A stretch of DNA of 64,000 bases from Pisolithus tinctorius (taxonomy: Eukaryota > Basidiomycota > Agaricomycetes > Boletales > Pisolithaceae): positions 186,001 through 250,000 of the forward strand of contig JANFAH010000061.1 of NCBI GenBank assembly GCA_024663395.1. Direction: 5' to 3'. The translations under genes were made by a program, and so were the position numbers. Below the pieces are notes generated by a model. It saw only the letters and a program-made list of their open reading frames with translations. It was not told the DNA's origin and ran no database searches. Of the stretch, positions 20,421 to 32,200 are shown piece after piece. Each line of letters opens with the position of its first letter. The first letter of the stretch is position 1.

Positions 20421-22233
20421 TGTCAGTATGTAGTACTTGAGTGTGCGTGGCCACAACGCGCAAAGCGGTCACGGGACTCCACTTAGTCAACATCGCTGGA
20501 CTTCCTCTACAAGTCCTAATACCGAGTGCGCGCATCGATTCTCTCGACGGATTCTCGAATAAATATATATTGCTGGCACCGCGCTGCTGTGGAACACTTC
20601 GAGTGCGAGGTCGTCCACCCTCGCCGCGTGCCTCAACATTTCGATTCGCAAAACTTCATCCGCGGCTTCCTTCGTATAATGAGCCTCAATGGCTCCTCGA
20701 TCTGAATTCTTCTCGCAATAACCTTCAACTTGATGTGATTCATGTGCTGCGGCGCTCTGTGTGAGTCAACAACCTCTTTGTATGCCAACCTTTCCACTTC
20801 GAGACTGCCTGTGAGTGCTTCGAGCCCTTCGACTCCAACTCCTGCGGGCTTCGGGTGTTCTTCGAGCCTTTCGGCTTCGAATTCGAGCGGAATCTTTGAC
20901 CTGAATAGGTCGTCGGTTAACTGATGCATATTTCTGCTGACTGCAGGAACTCCGAGGTCGCTCCTTTCACTGCCTCGACCTCTTAGGTAGGACTCCTGTA
21001 GTGACACACCAGTAGCCATCAGAGAAACTCGATACAAACAAAAAAAACCCCTTTGAGTGTTGTAATTCGCTTCGAATTTGAACAGGACTTTCGTCGTGAG
21101 TGGTTCCTCCACCAATGCAGGTTCGACTCGCTCGAGTTCTACTGCTTCCTGTAACTCAGTAGTCAGTATTCTGTTTGTACTCAAGGAAAACTCTCCCGTC
21201 TCAAAACAGGTTGCTGCAGCTGCTTCGACGAGCCTGCCAGGGCTTCGTCCTCACTACTTGTCTTCTCCAGTGGGCTGTGTGGCTGCGCGCGACTTGTCGA
21301 AACTAACTTCGGTACTTTCTCGCACTCTATGTACCTTGATAACTCTGTAGATCCTGTACATTGTTCGTCAGCGAGTCATGTGTAGCTGTAGGCAGAAAAC
21401 ACTTCGTAGATAGATGTTGCTTGTCCGAACTCGATTCTGGGTCACTTCGTGGCTCATAGTAGTCTCCTGCGCTTGTTTGTGCTCGCTCCGAGCGAAATCC
21501 TTTGTGTAGTAGTCGTGTTGCTGTGTATGTTACTTGCTCCATGGGCCATGGATCGTCCGAGTGTCACCGTCGATCGTCGCATCGCATTTTCCGAACAATT
21601 TCACGCCGGAATTCCTTGTTGAAGCCTTGTACATAGAGGTCTTCAGCTCGTCAGCCTCGAGTTGCTTCGAAACCCATAGAAACGTTGCTAAATCTAGAAA
21701 ATATAGTCTGTAGTTCATCAGTTCTTCCTCTGAACGAATTTCTCTTCTTGCTCGGCTGTCAACGAGGCTGTAAAGGTCATTCCTCGAGTACTGTTGATCC
21801 ATTTTCCGGACCCAGGATACAAACACACAATGGCCACCACGAATTCGGGCCAACTCAGCCGATCTTCGACGAATTGATACCACGAGTCCGAGACTTCACT
21901 GCTTGCATACCAGCAAACCCATTTCGCCCATTCTTGGTCATCGAAGCAATTCTCGCGCTCGCAAAGACTTCGAACCTCTTCGAAATACCTAAAAAGGTCA
22001 GACGCGCACCCTGAGAACCATGGTGCATCCCTCGAATGCCTCAGTGGCATTCCCTCGAGATCTTTTGGCACATTCTCACGGCTTCTTCGCAAAAATTCGA
22101 CTATTAGTTTCCCTTCGGACTTGCTTCTCGGCTCGAGGGATCTTCGACTTTGACACTTGCTTGACATTTGCTGCTCAAAAAATAACTCTGAAAATTTCCT
22201 GAATTCCTGAGAGTAGATGGTAGCTAGAATCAA
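20421..22233 (-). pseudogene. Degenerate gag of LTR3 element, copy 1
   Basis: The frame from 22233 encodes MPLRHSRDAPWFSG, then DLFRYFEEVRSLCE and a tryptophan-rich stretch (EWAKWVCWYASSEVSDSW). This is the capsid-like Gag domain found in many basidiomycete Gypsy elements. Frameshifts follow near 21800 and 21540. The rest (minus ORFs at 21184-20633 and others) is charged, with coiled-coil character (FEAERLEEHPKP..VEGLEAL), and ends near 20420 with SPAMLTKWSPVTALRV. No zinc knuckle, protease or polymerase is seen; the exon/intron array follows directly. Confidence 0.7.
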
Positions 22234-22326
22234 GACTCTGAATACTTAGCTTGTCCAACTCAACCCAGCAAAGACTTCGTTCGGTGATAAAACGGTGACT
22301 TCTTTCCCCAAAATGGACAGAACCCC

Positions 22327-22343
22327 CCTTGCGGTGGGCTCCA
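22327..22343 (-). promoter_or_regulatory. Primer binding site, LTR3 copy 1
   Basis: Minus-strand TGGAGCCCACCGCAAGG lies 2 nt inside the LTR, the same site as in the LTR1 element. Confidence 0.72.
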
Positions 22344-22345
22344 GA

Positions 22346-22809
22346 TGTAGGAATAGGTAAAATAGATGTAGATGTACCTATAATGGTAATAGTCAGTAAT
22401 GGGTGAGTTTAGTGCTCGACCCAAAAGGGAGGTTCTCTCTGGAGAAAGAAGTGTAGTAAAAAAGTAAAAAATGCGAACTAGAAAAAAGATACTTAGCTGT
22501 GCCTGTCTAATACTCTTGCCAGTCCTCCTGGCACTTTGGGTACTCCCCAAAGTAATAAATCTAACCTCAAAACTCGCCGAAATGCGAGACTAAATCACCC
22601 TACTACTGAGGGCCTGTGACATGGACTGGTTGTTATGGTAAACTGAACTCGCGCGAACACAGCACACGCTTAGTCAGCGACGTGGCTGCTCATCACCAAG
22701 TCCAGGGGTACAAACACAAAAACAAAGGCAAGAAACAAAACAAGTCCTTCCACCCCTAAACTCCTGACCAAGACGGATTCTCCTAGGGAACTCGAACTCA
22801 TTCCCTACA
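22346..22809 (-). repeat. 5' LTR of the LTR3 element, copy 1
   Basis: 464 bp, minus orientation, TGTAGGGAATGAG..TTCCTACA, matching 35560-36035, 45794-46265 and 55841-56071. It cuts the RNase H region of the chromovirus at 22810. Confidence 0.88.
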
Positions 22810-24165
22810 GCAGCCAGGGCAGAAATGGATGGCTAGGTTGAACTGGGAGAGGTACTCCGACCAATGAGCCTGATGGCAGGTTAGGACCTTAGAGGTGGAG
22901 AAATACTCCAAGTTTTTATGGTCAGTCACCACGTCAGCAGGAGTGGCAGAGCCTTCCAAGTAATGTTGCCAGTGGCAGAAGGCCTCAAAAATTGCCAACA
23001 GCTCCTTATCATGAGTGTCATAGTTGAGCTCTGGAGCAGTGAGTGTGCAGGAGTAAAAGGCAACCGGGCAGAGTTCACCATCAGAGCTAATCGAGAGGAT
23101 ACCCGCAATGGCATAGTCTGATGCATCGTCTCAACTGTGACTGGGGCATCAGGCACCCAATGAGTCAGGATCGGAGTGGAGGTGAAAGTGGTCTTAAGGT
23201 GGAGGAAAGCGGAGCGGCACTCTTTGGAGAAGCTCCAAGGAGCGCCCTTCTGAGTGAGGCGGGTGAGTGGAACAACTATGTCAGAGTAGTTACTGATGAA
23301 CCAATGATAGAAGTTCGCAAACCCAAGAAAGGACTGGATGTCTTTAACCTTGCGTGGTTCAGGCCAATCATGAATGGACTGGACCTTATCAGCAGACATG
23401 GTCAGACTGGATGGGGAGAGGACATAGCTGAGGTACTCGACAGAGTCTTTGTGAACTCGCACTTTTCTGGCTTAGCAAAGAGGCTATGCTGGCAGAGGCG
23501 GCGAGGACCTCTTTTACATGTTGGCGGTGCAACTCCTCATTGTGGGAGTAGATGAGGATGTCATCAAGGTAAACAACAATGCAGACATCAAGCATGTCAG
23601 CAAAGATGCTGTTAACAAACTGCTGGAAAGCCGCTGGCACATTAGTAAGACCGAAGGGCATAACCAACCATTCATAGGAACCATAGCGAGTGCGAAAGGC
23701 AGTTTTCATCACCAGCACCGATTCAGACTAAGTGGTAGGCATGGCAGAGGTCAATTTTACTATAGATTTTAGCGTGGCTTGGAGAATCGAGCAAGTCGGA
23801 GATGAGAGGAGCAGGTAGCAGTCTTTCTTGATGATTTTATTGAGTCCTCGGTAATCCACACAGAGGTGGAGTGAGCCATCCTTCTTCTTAACGAAGAGGA
23901 CAGGAGCACCATGGGCAGAGGTTGACTGTTTAATGAAACCATAGCTGAGGTGCTCATCTATGAAGGTGTGGAGCGCCTCAAGCTTGGGCAGAGAGAGGGA
24001 GTAGACAGTGCCTAGAGGCGGAGAAGCCCCTTCCTCGAGTTCTATATTTAAATCAAAGCTGTGGTGTGGAGGGAGTTCAGTAGCCTTTGCTTTACTAAAA
24101 CATCAGTGAACTCATGGTAGTCAGAGGGTACCGCAGAGAGATCAGGAGGTGCAGAGGGCATCGAA
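22810..24165 (-). pseudogene. Reverse transcriptase and partial RNase H, LTR2 element (minus)
   Basis: Broken minus frames give the [13 protein letters not shown]-type entry, [20 protein letters not shown], the catalytic [12 protein letters not shown] (YLDD intact, near 23560) and [16 protein letters not shown] from the thumb. They continue into RNase H segments (VVTDHKNLEYFST) and stop at YLSQFNLAIHFCPG, where the LTR3 copy interrupts. At least three frameshifts are needed to read it. Confidence 0.82.
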
Positions 24166-24862
24166 GAGGCTCAGAGTTTCATATCTTTGGGGCGGAGGTG
24201 CAAGTGAACTGTGCGAGCCAGGAAGGGCACATGCATGGACAAAGGCTGCAGCTCTGATGAGAGAGATATGCGGTGCAGTGCATGGCAAGCCAGCTGTCGA
24301 GTAGGCAGTGGAGCTGATGTCGGAGGAGCGGATGGAGTGGAGGGTGTTGGTACTGAAGTGGAAGTCACAACAGAAGGTGATGGAGGCGCCAAGGGTGTCG
24401 GCATTCTTTGTATCGATGGTCAGAATGAGATACTGCTCAATACCCAGTCAATTGACGGATTGTAGCGGGTGAGCCAGTTGTGTCCCAAGACCAATGAACA
24501 GGTGGAATCCAACGGAGTTACATAACAGGAAACAGATGTGACATTGCCAGAGGCAAAGCAGATGGAGAAATCTACTACTTGGGAAATGGCAGTATTACTA
24601 GTACCATCAAACAGTCAGAGAGGAATAGGCGGAGAGACATTTTTTGTTGGGATTTTATATTTTTTAACTAAAGAGGGGTCGACAAAACAGTGCGAAGAGC
24701 CTGAGTTGACCAGAGCGGGGAAAGTATCTACAGAGAAACCAGGAAGAGAAATAATCGGAAGAAGAGAATTAGGGTCGGAAAGAGCGGATGCGTTGAGGTG
24801 GACCTCTGCATGGATGGGATCAACACTTCCTCCAGGATGTACAGGCTCCCTGGAGGAGCGGG
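24166..24862 (-). pseudogene. Retropepsin-like region and linker, LTR2 element (minus)
   Basis: This lies between gag and reverse transcriptase, where the plus-strand sister element has FYVTPLDSSCLLVLGHNWLT. The matching minus sequence is present but broken by stops. A Pro/Ser/Thr-rich linker (24404-24171) follows. No canonical D[TS]G site is visible. Confidence 0.6.
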
Positions 24863-26180
24863 TTAATTTTTTGGTTCTGACCTCTCCACAGGTGGAGCAG
24901 TCAGAGTGGTGGCCTTAGCGGCACGGGCCTTGGCAGCACAGGAAGTCAACTTTGGGCAGTCCTTGGGAGTGACCAGGTTCACCACAGAAGAGGCACAGCC
25001 CACCGGTAAGGTGGCGGAGCTGCTCAGCTGCTGTGAGCTTGCCATCTTTTCCGAGGAGATGGTTGATGTTGGACTTTGGTGCTTTGGCCTTTTTAGAGTC
25101 GGACTTAGGGGCGGAGGATGATGCAGAGGGTTTCGGCTTTGAGTCGGAGGTGCAGAGCGGAGTTCTTTCGGCAGGAGGAGGCTTGGTGGAGTAGGAGACC
25201 TCTGACTTGTGCTCCCAGTAGCATGCATCTACTGTCTGGGCCAACTTGCAGAGTGCATGAAGAGTGGCAGGCTTGCCGACATGGGACACTTCATCCTTGA
25301 TGCAGTCAGGGAGACCTGAGTAGAAGCGGTGGCAGAGTGTGCCTTTGCCATAGTCTTTTACCTGAGAAGCCCAGCGGTTGAACTCCACTAAGTACTTCGC
25401 AATACATGAAGAGTCCTTCATGGTAAGATTTTCCAGATGCTGGATGGAATCAGCAGCAGCATCATGTGGGCTGAAGTTGGTAGTGAGCTCACAGAGGAAC
25501 TCACAGTGGTCATCCATCCACAGCGGACGATTAAGGTAATCATCTGGGTTGAGAAGGTCTGGTTCGAACCAGGCCAATGCCATGCCCTTAAGGTAGGACT
25601 GTGCATATGTGACCTTGGCTCGGTCGAGCGGAATGCCCGAGGGTGGTCCTGGAAATTGAGCTTGCACTGGACCAGGAACTCACAGAGTTTTTTAGGGTCA
25701 GACCCATCAAAGGTGTCCGGTTCGCAGACTTTGGTTCATGGAGTGGAGTCTCCAGAGTGCTGGTTGGAGCGGGGTAGGGCATGGATGGCCCAGGTCATCA
25801 AGGGGATCCACGAGGTTGTTGGGATCATCCTCATCATCAGGCCCATCACCAGGATGGTAGTCAGGATCATTGGGGTCATTGTCAGGGTCGCCTGGTCCAT
25901 CTCCGCCAGGGTGAATGATGATAGGAGGTGGCGGAGAGCGGAGGGCAGACTGCTGATGGATGGAGGGTGCAGCATGTGAGGCGCTGTCTGGAGCAGGGTC
26001 AGAGTTGGAGTGCCCCCTGGAGGAGAAGCTCCAGAAGGGCTCAACAACTGAAGGGAGACGTCGGGGTTTGCCAAGGCTGTAGCAAAGGCCTCGGTAGCAT
26101 CCTGTTGTCAGAGACATGTCATGGGAGGCATAGCAGATGTGGTAGGGGAAGTGAGAGAGCTCATACAAGTGATAGTATGA
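24863..26180 (-). pseudogene. Gag of the LTR2 element (minus), broken
   Basis: An N-terminal acidic Pro/Asp-rich stretch (PGDPDNDPNDPDYHPGDG) is followed by the capsid-like domain (DRAKVTYAQSYLKGMALAWF, ELTTNFSPHDAAADSI, YSGLPDCIKDEV). A Lys/Ser-rich linker leads to a zinc knuckle CLFCGEPGHS that loses its last cysteine through a small deletion. At least two frameshifts are present. It is homologous to 47993-49207. Confidence 0.75.
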
Positions 26181-26186
26181 ATATAC

Positions 26187-28832
26187 TGTCAAAGTCGGAC
26201 AACACCCCTGGCTCCTTCTTAGGGCGGAGTTGGAGCGGGTTGGGCTGCGGAGTACAGCGGTCAGTCCAAAGTGAATCTGACCACTGGGTGGCGAGATATT
26301 CGATGAACAGTGAGCAGAGAGGTATGAAGGAAAGTCTCAGAGGCTGAGGTCAGAGTCAGAGTTGGGGGTCAGAGGTTGGAGGTCAGATGAGAGGGCGTTG
26401 GGTTCAGCTAGTGTGCTGCCCCCTTGCACAAGCTCAGCCCTTGTATTTCAGAGGTGGAGCGGTGTGAGTCAAAGTGTGGAAAGGTGGTGAAAACCAACCA
26501 AAACCAACACAAAAGACAAATGTAGAGCGAGTGGTGGTGTGCCTCCATGGAAGCTGGAGTGCAGAAACCTAAGAGGGGGAAACTTTGATGGCTGGTGCTC
26601 CTAGCGCAAGTCGATGACAAGTTATGCAGGAGAAGACAAGCCAGTGACAATTGGATGGGGGATGCTGAACAGAGTGAAGGTGTTCAGCGGAAAGGACTTG
26701 GGATGAGGGACTTTGATAAGACATGCTCCTGGCGCAAGTTGATGACAAGTTATGCAGGAGTGGATGGATGACTAAATGAGAGGTTGCTGACTAAGCACTT
26801 GATGGTACTGCTGATGATGAATAGAGGTAGATAGACCCTTGATGGAGCCTCGACTACCAATGATATAAATGAAGACAGATAGACTCTTCCGAATGAGCCT
26901 CAACTGTTGATGACAGGATATGCTGAGCTGACTGCTGAGTGACTTCTGAATTGCTTCTTGGGTAGCTGAGTACATGGGGGTTTATATACTATGGGGGAGC
27001 ACAGCTTGTGACAAACAAGGCACAAACACTTGGTAAGTAATGAGTAAGGACTGAGTAATCATGATGAGTAAGCGAGAAATGAAAAGTAAGCAAGCAAAGA
27101 GGATTGGTAAGTATTGGCAATGAATGAGTCAAGGATAATCAAAATATCACAGAATGAGTCAAATAGAGTCAGAAACTGAGTAAGCACACTGATATCACAT
27201 TAGGGGGTGGTGATGCAAGTCAGATCTCGGCAGAGACATCTCTAGATCCAAAGATGGCATGACAGATGGATGGTGTTTCCAGATAGGGAAGTATTAATTC
27301 CAGAATTGAAGGCATGAGTCAGGCATCAAAGGGGGCTAGGGGATTGGGGGTCTGTGGGGCAATGGGAGCATATGCGATCGCGTCTCCCACCCTTTCATCC
27401 TCTCAGCAAAGTTAACAAAAACTTCATAAACAGGGTTCTGATGGAGGAGGAGAAGGGGGGACGTCTTCTGCTGGATCTTGCAGTAGGAAGGCAAGAGGCA
27501 TGTCATACTCGTCATGAATGCGATCAGGGAGGCTGGAGGACAGTAGGTTATACTGCAGCTGTCACAATGCAGGAAGAACGATGGACAAGATTGGAATAAA
27601 GACGGTGCAGGGAGCAGGGAGGAACGATCCATATGCTTCATCAAGAGGGGAGACTGAAATGACCACATAAGACCTTTCTAACTGAGTGACAGACCTGAGG
27701 CAACCAAAGAACGTCCTTCTGGAAGTCATACTGACAAGGAGAACATGCTGACCAAGCTGCATGGGATGGGACGGGGCTGACAACGATGGGATGAACCAGG
27801 GGGCTTCAGGATGGAAGCTGGTGGGAACACCTGGCAGATACACGTAGCCATTGTCTCTGGCAAATGAGACAAGCGAGATGATCAATGAAGAGGTGGCCAT
27901 GATTGATGGACTTAGCGAAATGAGCATCTGATGGATGGAGTGCTGTAGAAACACGTAGGGTGCGAGGATCCTCTCCAAATTTGGAAGGAAGAATCGTGGG
28001 GCTGAGCACTTTAAGCAAGCATGCGAACCGAGTTGATATCTTTGGAAATGGTGGAGATACGATGGAAACCGGAATGCCATACACAGGCACTAAAAACCTT
28101 TAATGTGCGCTTAACTTGCTTCCTCTTCTCTCTTCAGCACTGATGACCCGTTCTTGTGCAAAGGATGACTGTTAACATCCAACAGTCTTTCTTTGCATGA
28201 GGCCTTTAGTCTTCATCTGCATGCAGGGCATTGCGCACAACTCATCAATGAGTTAGGCAGTGTCAGCTGTAACCATGTCCACAACACCTTTGGTGTGTGA
28301 CAGCAGACTCAGCGAAGTGGAGATGAAACCCTGGAGGGGACTGAGAGGGAGTTGAAGGTGGGGACTTTATTCGATATTCATACTGATTACATTGGAGTAC
28401 TATGTGGCCTTATATATGACATAGGTCAAGGGCGGTGCAGTACAGAATGTAAACCAATAAGTGAATAGTGGGTTAGAGTCCTTCCGACACAAGGGATAGA
28501 GGGTAGGGACAACAGGGACCTTAACTGAGACAAGGAAACTACTACAACAAGGAAGAGAGGGTAAATACCAAAGGAGTGGAAGAATGGAGAAAACCAACAT
28601 GAGGGTGGAACCCTATCTAGAATGCAGGGCCACAAGTCTGACAGCCCACATGACCAACCCTAGGGTTGAGTGGAGTTGGTCAGAACATGGACGGGGGACC
28701 TCAGAGAGGTGTGGATGTGTCGGGAGGGTCAGAGGAGCGCAGGAACACGTCGGAAGAGGGCGAGAAGCACGGGAACATGTCAGAGAGGGCGGAGTAGGTG
28801 TCAGGGCTTACGCTGGTGTCATGGTCATGACA
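26187..28832 (-). repeat. LTR2 (minus) interrupted by an LTR1 copy
   Basis: LTR2 begins at 28832 (TGTCATGACC on the minus strand) and ends at 26187 (..TTTGACA). It shares GTATGAATATC.., CTCTGAAATACAAGGGCTGAG and GCAAGGGGG segments with 46391-47863. About 1.84 kb of LTR1 (26463-28302) sits inside it between TCTGC and CCGCTCC. Confidence 0.8.
26463..28302 (-). mobile_element. LTR1 copy (solo LTR, minus) inside LTR2
   Basis: 1840 bp with both LTR1 ends and no internal sequence. Plus-strand flanks GCGG (26459-26462) and GCAG (28303-28306) form a possible 4-bp target duplication differing by one CpG-type transition. Confidence 0.85.
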
Positions 28833-29030
28833 ACTTGCACCAGGAGCACATCCCATTGAAGCTCATCAGTCTATTCAGCATCCCCCTTTCAGAGCACCTA
28901 CCATTGAAATTCCCCCACTTTAGATTTTTCTGCACTCCAGGTTCCATGGAGGCAAACTGCCACTTGCTCTTATTTGTCTTTTGTGTTGGTTTTGGTTGGT
29001 TTCCACCACATTTCCACACTTTGACTCACA
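28833..29030 (+). repeat. 3' fragment of another LTR1 copy
   Basis: The last 198 bp of LTR1 in plus orientation, ending TTTGACTCACA, abut the 5' end of the LTR2 element. The LTR2 element therefore inserted into a pre-existing LTR1; the other half must lie outside the window. Confidence 0.82.
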
Positions 29031-29242
29031 GCAGGTGAGCTGCTTGCAGCTTGTTGGAAAATTACAGCATGTCAGGATGCTTGCATCAATATTTTACTGT
29101 AATCTGATCAATATGTTGTAATGCTATAAGTGCTATTGGTGCTGGGCCCATCTTATGTTGTGACAAGGGTGCATCTTACTAGACAGACCTGTCCATGTTT
29201 TATGGCAATATAAAAGATATAACTGAAGGGCCTGTCCATTCA
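29031..29242. other. No feature seen between LTR1 fragment and the multi-exon gene
   Basis: About 210 bp, CpG-free, without an open frame or repeat that I recognise. It may be 3' flank of the minus-strand gene. Confidence 0.4.
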
Positions 29243-32200
29243 TTATGACCATAGGCTTGTATGGAATTCCTGCAGAATTTTGACCTTTTGATATTGCAGA
29301 TATGTTTGGTTGACATCCAGCATCTTCAAAACTTCCCTGCAGTGGTTCCCATTGAGGAAACTGGCAGTGAACTTCTCCACATCCTCTGACCAGTGCACAT
29401 GATTTTCATAAGTGCCCAAATGGACAGGCTGGAGTGAGGACAGGTCTAGGGCAGCAGGTGGGACTGCCACCACCATGGCATTCCAAATGGCTTGGTTCTG
29501 CAGGCCATGCATTTTGATATTTTCATGTAATTTTTTGAGGTGATTGGCATCCACATCCCAAGGGTTGAGGTCCAGAGCCCAGGTCACATTGTGAATCAGG
29601 TTTGTCATGGATCACAGTCATTAGTGAATAGCCCAATGACATTTCAGCCACTGCCTGTTCAATCTGAGAAATGCAGGCATCTGCCTCTGCAATTTTTGTG
29701 GTCTTGATATCAGCCACCTACAGCAAAGTCAAGTTAGCATGTATAGCTGCACATTTGATCAGAAAAATACTAACCACATTGTCACTCTTGGGGATGACTG
29801 TGTGTAGCCATTGTTTTGGACCTTTGGGCTCCTTGACCTCTCTAGTTGCATCCATTTTCTGTTAATTTCAGATATCCAAATGTAAGCTAACAATGACTTT
29901 GTGGTCAAGGTGAACAATGTGCTACTTGCCTTATTTCTTTGGATTGCCAACACCTGACCCTCTGTGGGTGCAGCACTCTGCATTTCTTGGGTCAGACAGT
30001 TGATGACCCTGGTCATATCAACACCACTTACCCCACTTGGTACTGGAGTCTCTTCCCATTCTGCATTTCCACCTTGATGCTCATGAGTAGTCTACCATGC
30101 CATGAATAAGCAACTGGTCACTTATTCTGTACTGGCAGGCACACCTACCTTATTTTTTGTTTGCTTGCTTTTCTTGGGGAGCTTTCCACCCTTGCCTTGG
30201 CCAACATTTTGGTGGCTTGCCTATGGTTGTTGGATAAGCAACTGGTCACTTAATTCTGCCACTAGTATGGCTCACCCCTGTGGTGGGATTTACACCTTCC
30301 TTGCTCTTATCAACATCCTATTTGTTGTGCAGCCAGTTTAGGTGACTGGTCACTTATTTTTCCAGTCAAAGCTGTGCTTACCATTTGAACTTCCATTTGG
30401 TCACCATCCTCTGGCACACTCTGAGACCAATACTAATGAGTACCACTGCTGTTGATCCCACTTGAAAAAAAAAACCCACCTCCATGGCTCCCACTCTGGT
30501 AGCAGCAGTGGCAGGTGTCTGAGCAAGTTTGCAACATTTCTTATTGGTCTAGACACATAAAAAAGCAGAAAACAAGTTAGGGATTCATGTCCTGTTGGGG
30601 TTTTTTTTGCCTCACCTGTCCCTCAGACAATGCTGGGGTACAGTGGCTCACAAAATTGTCCCAATGTTTGCATGTTTTTCATTAATCATGGTGTAGCAAG
30701 TGAACTATCATTATTGAGTCCAAGGTGTTGGTGGATGGATCAAAGCAGCTGGTCATGGCTCTCTGATGAGGCATGTTACATAATATTTGAATATAAACTG
30801 CTGACAGAATACCCAAATGAAAAGGAGAGCTCATTGGGACAATTATGTAACTTGGTGATATACTGGGGATGTAGTCCTTGGGAACACATATAAAACATGG
30901 TAAGATGCTCACCAATGCTTACATAATGTACCAAGTGGTCTACTGAATGATTTATCAACAAACAAACAATGCCAAACAGTGATTTTGCACCACTAAGCCT
31001 CCTCACTGTAATACAAGTCAAGAAATCACCATTCTGGCTCATCAGGGACATTCTCTCAGGGCAACCTCAGCAAATGCTGGTGTACACTATAGTATAATCA
31101 ATAGAAAATGCTATCAGCACCATTGGTTGATTCAGAAACCTGCTGGCAGTCATCTCCTGCACTGTTTCCCCACCAATGCCCCATGTGTCTAGGAACTGAT
31201 CAGTACTGTGAGAGCTGAGAATGATGTGGAGGTCCAATCTAGCATGCATCCTATCATAAACAAACCAATCACTCACTAACTACTACATCACAGCTGAAGA
31301 AAAGCCCGCCTGAAGGCTCAGGTGAAGCACAACCCTCCTGGGCACTCCCAGTATCATGGGCAGGTTGGCCAGACTGTACTCTGAGCTGAACTGGGGATCA
31401 CTGGGAAGGAGTTATTTGGTCATATGAGACTAAAGGAGCTATCCAGTGCCAGATAGAAGGCCAGGAATGTGCAACCTGGTAGCTCAGTAGCATATCCCTC
31501 CCATGGTACTTGGAGTGAGAGAGGGTTTAGCTTCACCCTGACCTCCATACCAGTTTCCCCTTCACAGAAATGCACTAGTTAATGTGTGATTGGTTTGTTT
31601 ATGATAGGATGCATGCTAGATTGGACCTCCACATCATTCTCAGCTCTCACAGTACTGATCAGTTCCTAGACACATGGGGCATTGGTGGGGAAACAGTGCA
31701 GGAGATGACTGCCAGCAGGTTTCTGAATCAACCAATGGTGCTGATAGCATTTTCTATTGATTATACTATAGTGTACACCAGCATTTGCTGAGGTTGCCCT
31801 GAGAGAATGTCCCTGATGAGCCAGAATGGTGATTTCTTGACTTGTATTACAGTGAGGAGGCTTAGTGGTGCAAAATCACTGTTTGGCATTGTTTGTTTGT
31901 TGATAAATCATTCAGTAGACCACTTGGTACATTATGTAAGCATTGGTGAGCATCTTACCATGTTTTATATGTGTTCCCAAGGACTACATCCCCAGTATAT
32001 CACCAAGTTACATAATTGTCCCAATGAGCTCTCCTTTTCATTTGGGTATTCTGTCAGCAGTTTATATTCAAATATTATGTAACATGCCTCATCAGAGAGC
32101 CATGACCAGCTGCTTTGATCCATCCACCAACACCTTGGACTCAATAATGATAGTTCACTTGCTACACCATGATTAATGAAAAACATGCAAACATTGGGAC

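Larger units (their letters stand above)
22810..28832 (-). mobile_element. Chromovirus-type Gypsy element (LTR2 family), 5' part, minus
   Basis: In minus direction: LTR2 (28832 to 26187, with an LTR1 copy inside), then a GTATATTCATACT leader, gag, a retropepsin-like region, reverse transcriptase and part of RNase H. It is truncated at 22810 by the LTR3 copy 1 insertion, so integrase and the 3' LTR lie beyond the window or are lost. Its order and sequence match the plus-strand element at 46391-55840. CpG is depleted and frames are broken by stops and shifts. Confidence 0.85.

Noticed and set aside
31067..32176. Mirror ORFs of 69-91 codons in the foldback arms as genes
   Set aside because: They occur as identical inverted copies, match no known family, and follow from the arm duplication.
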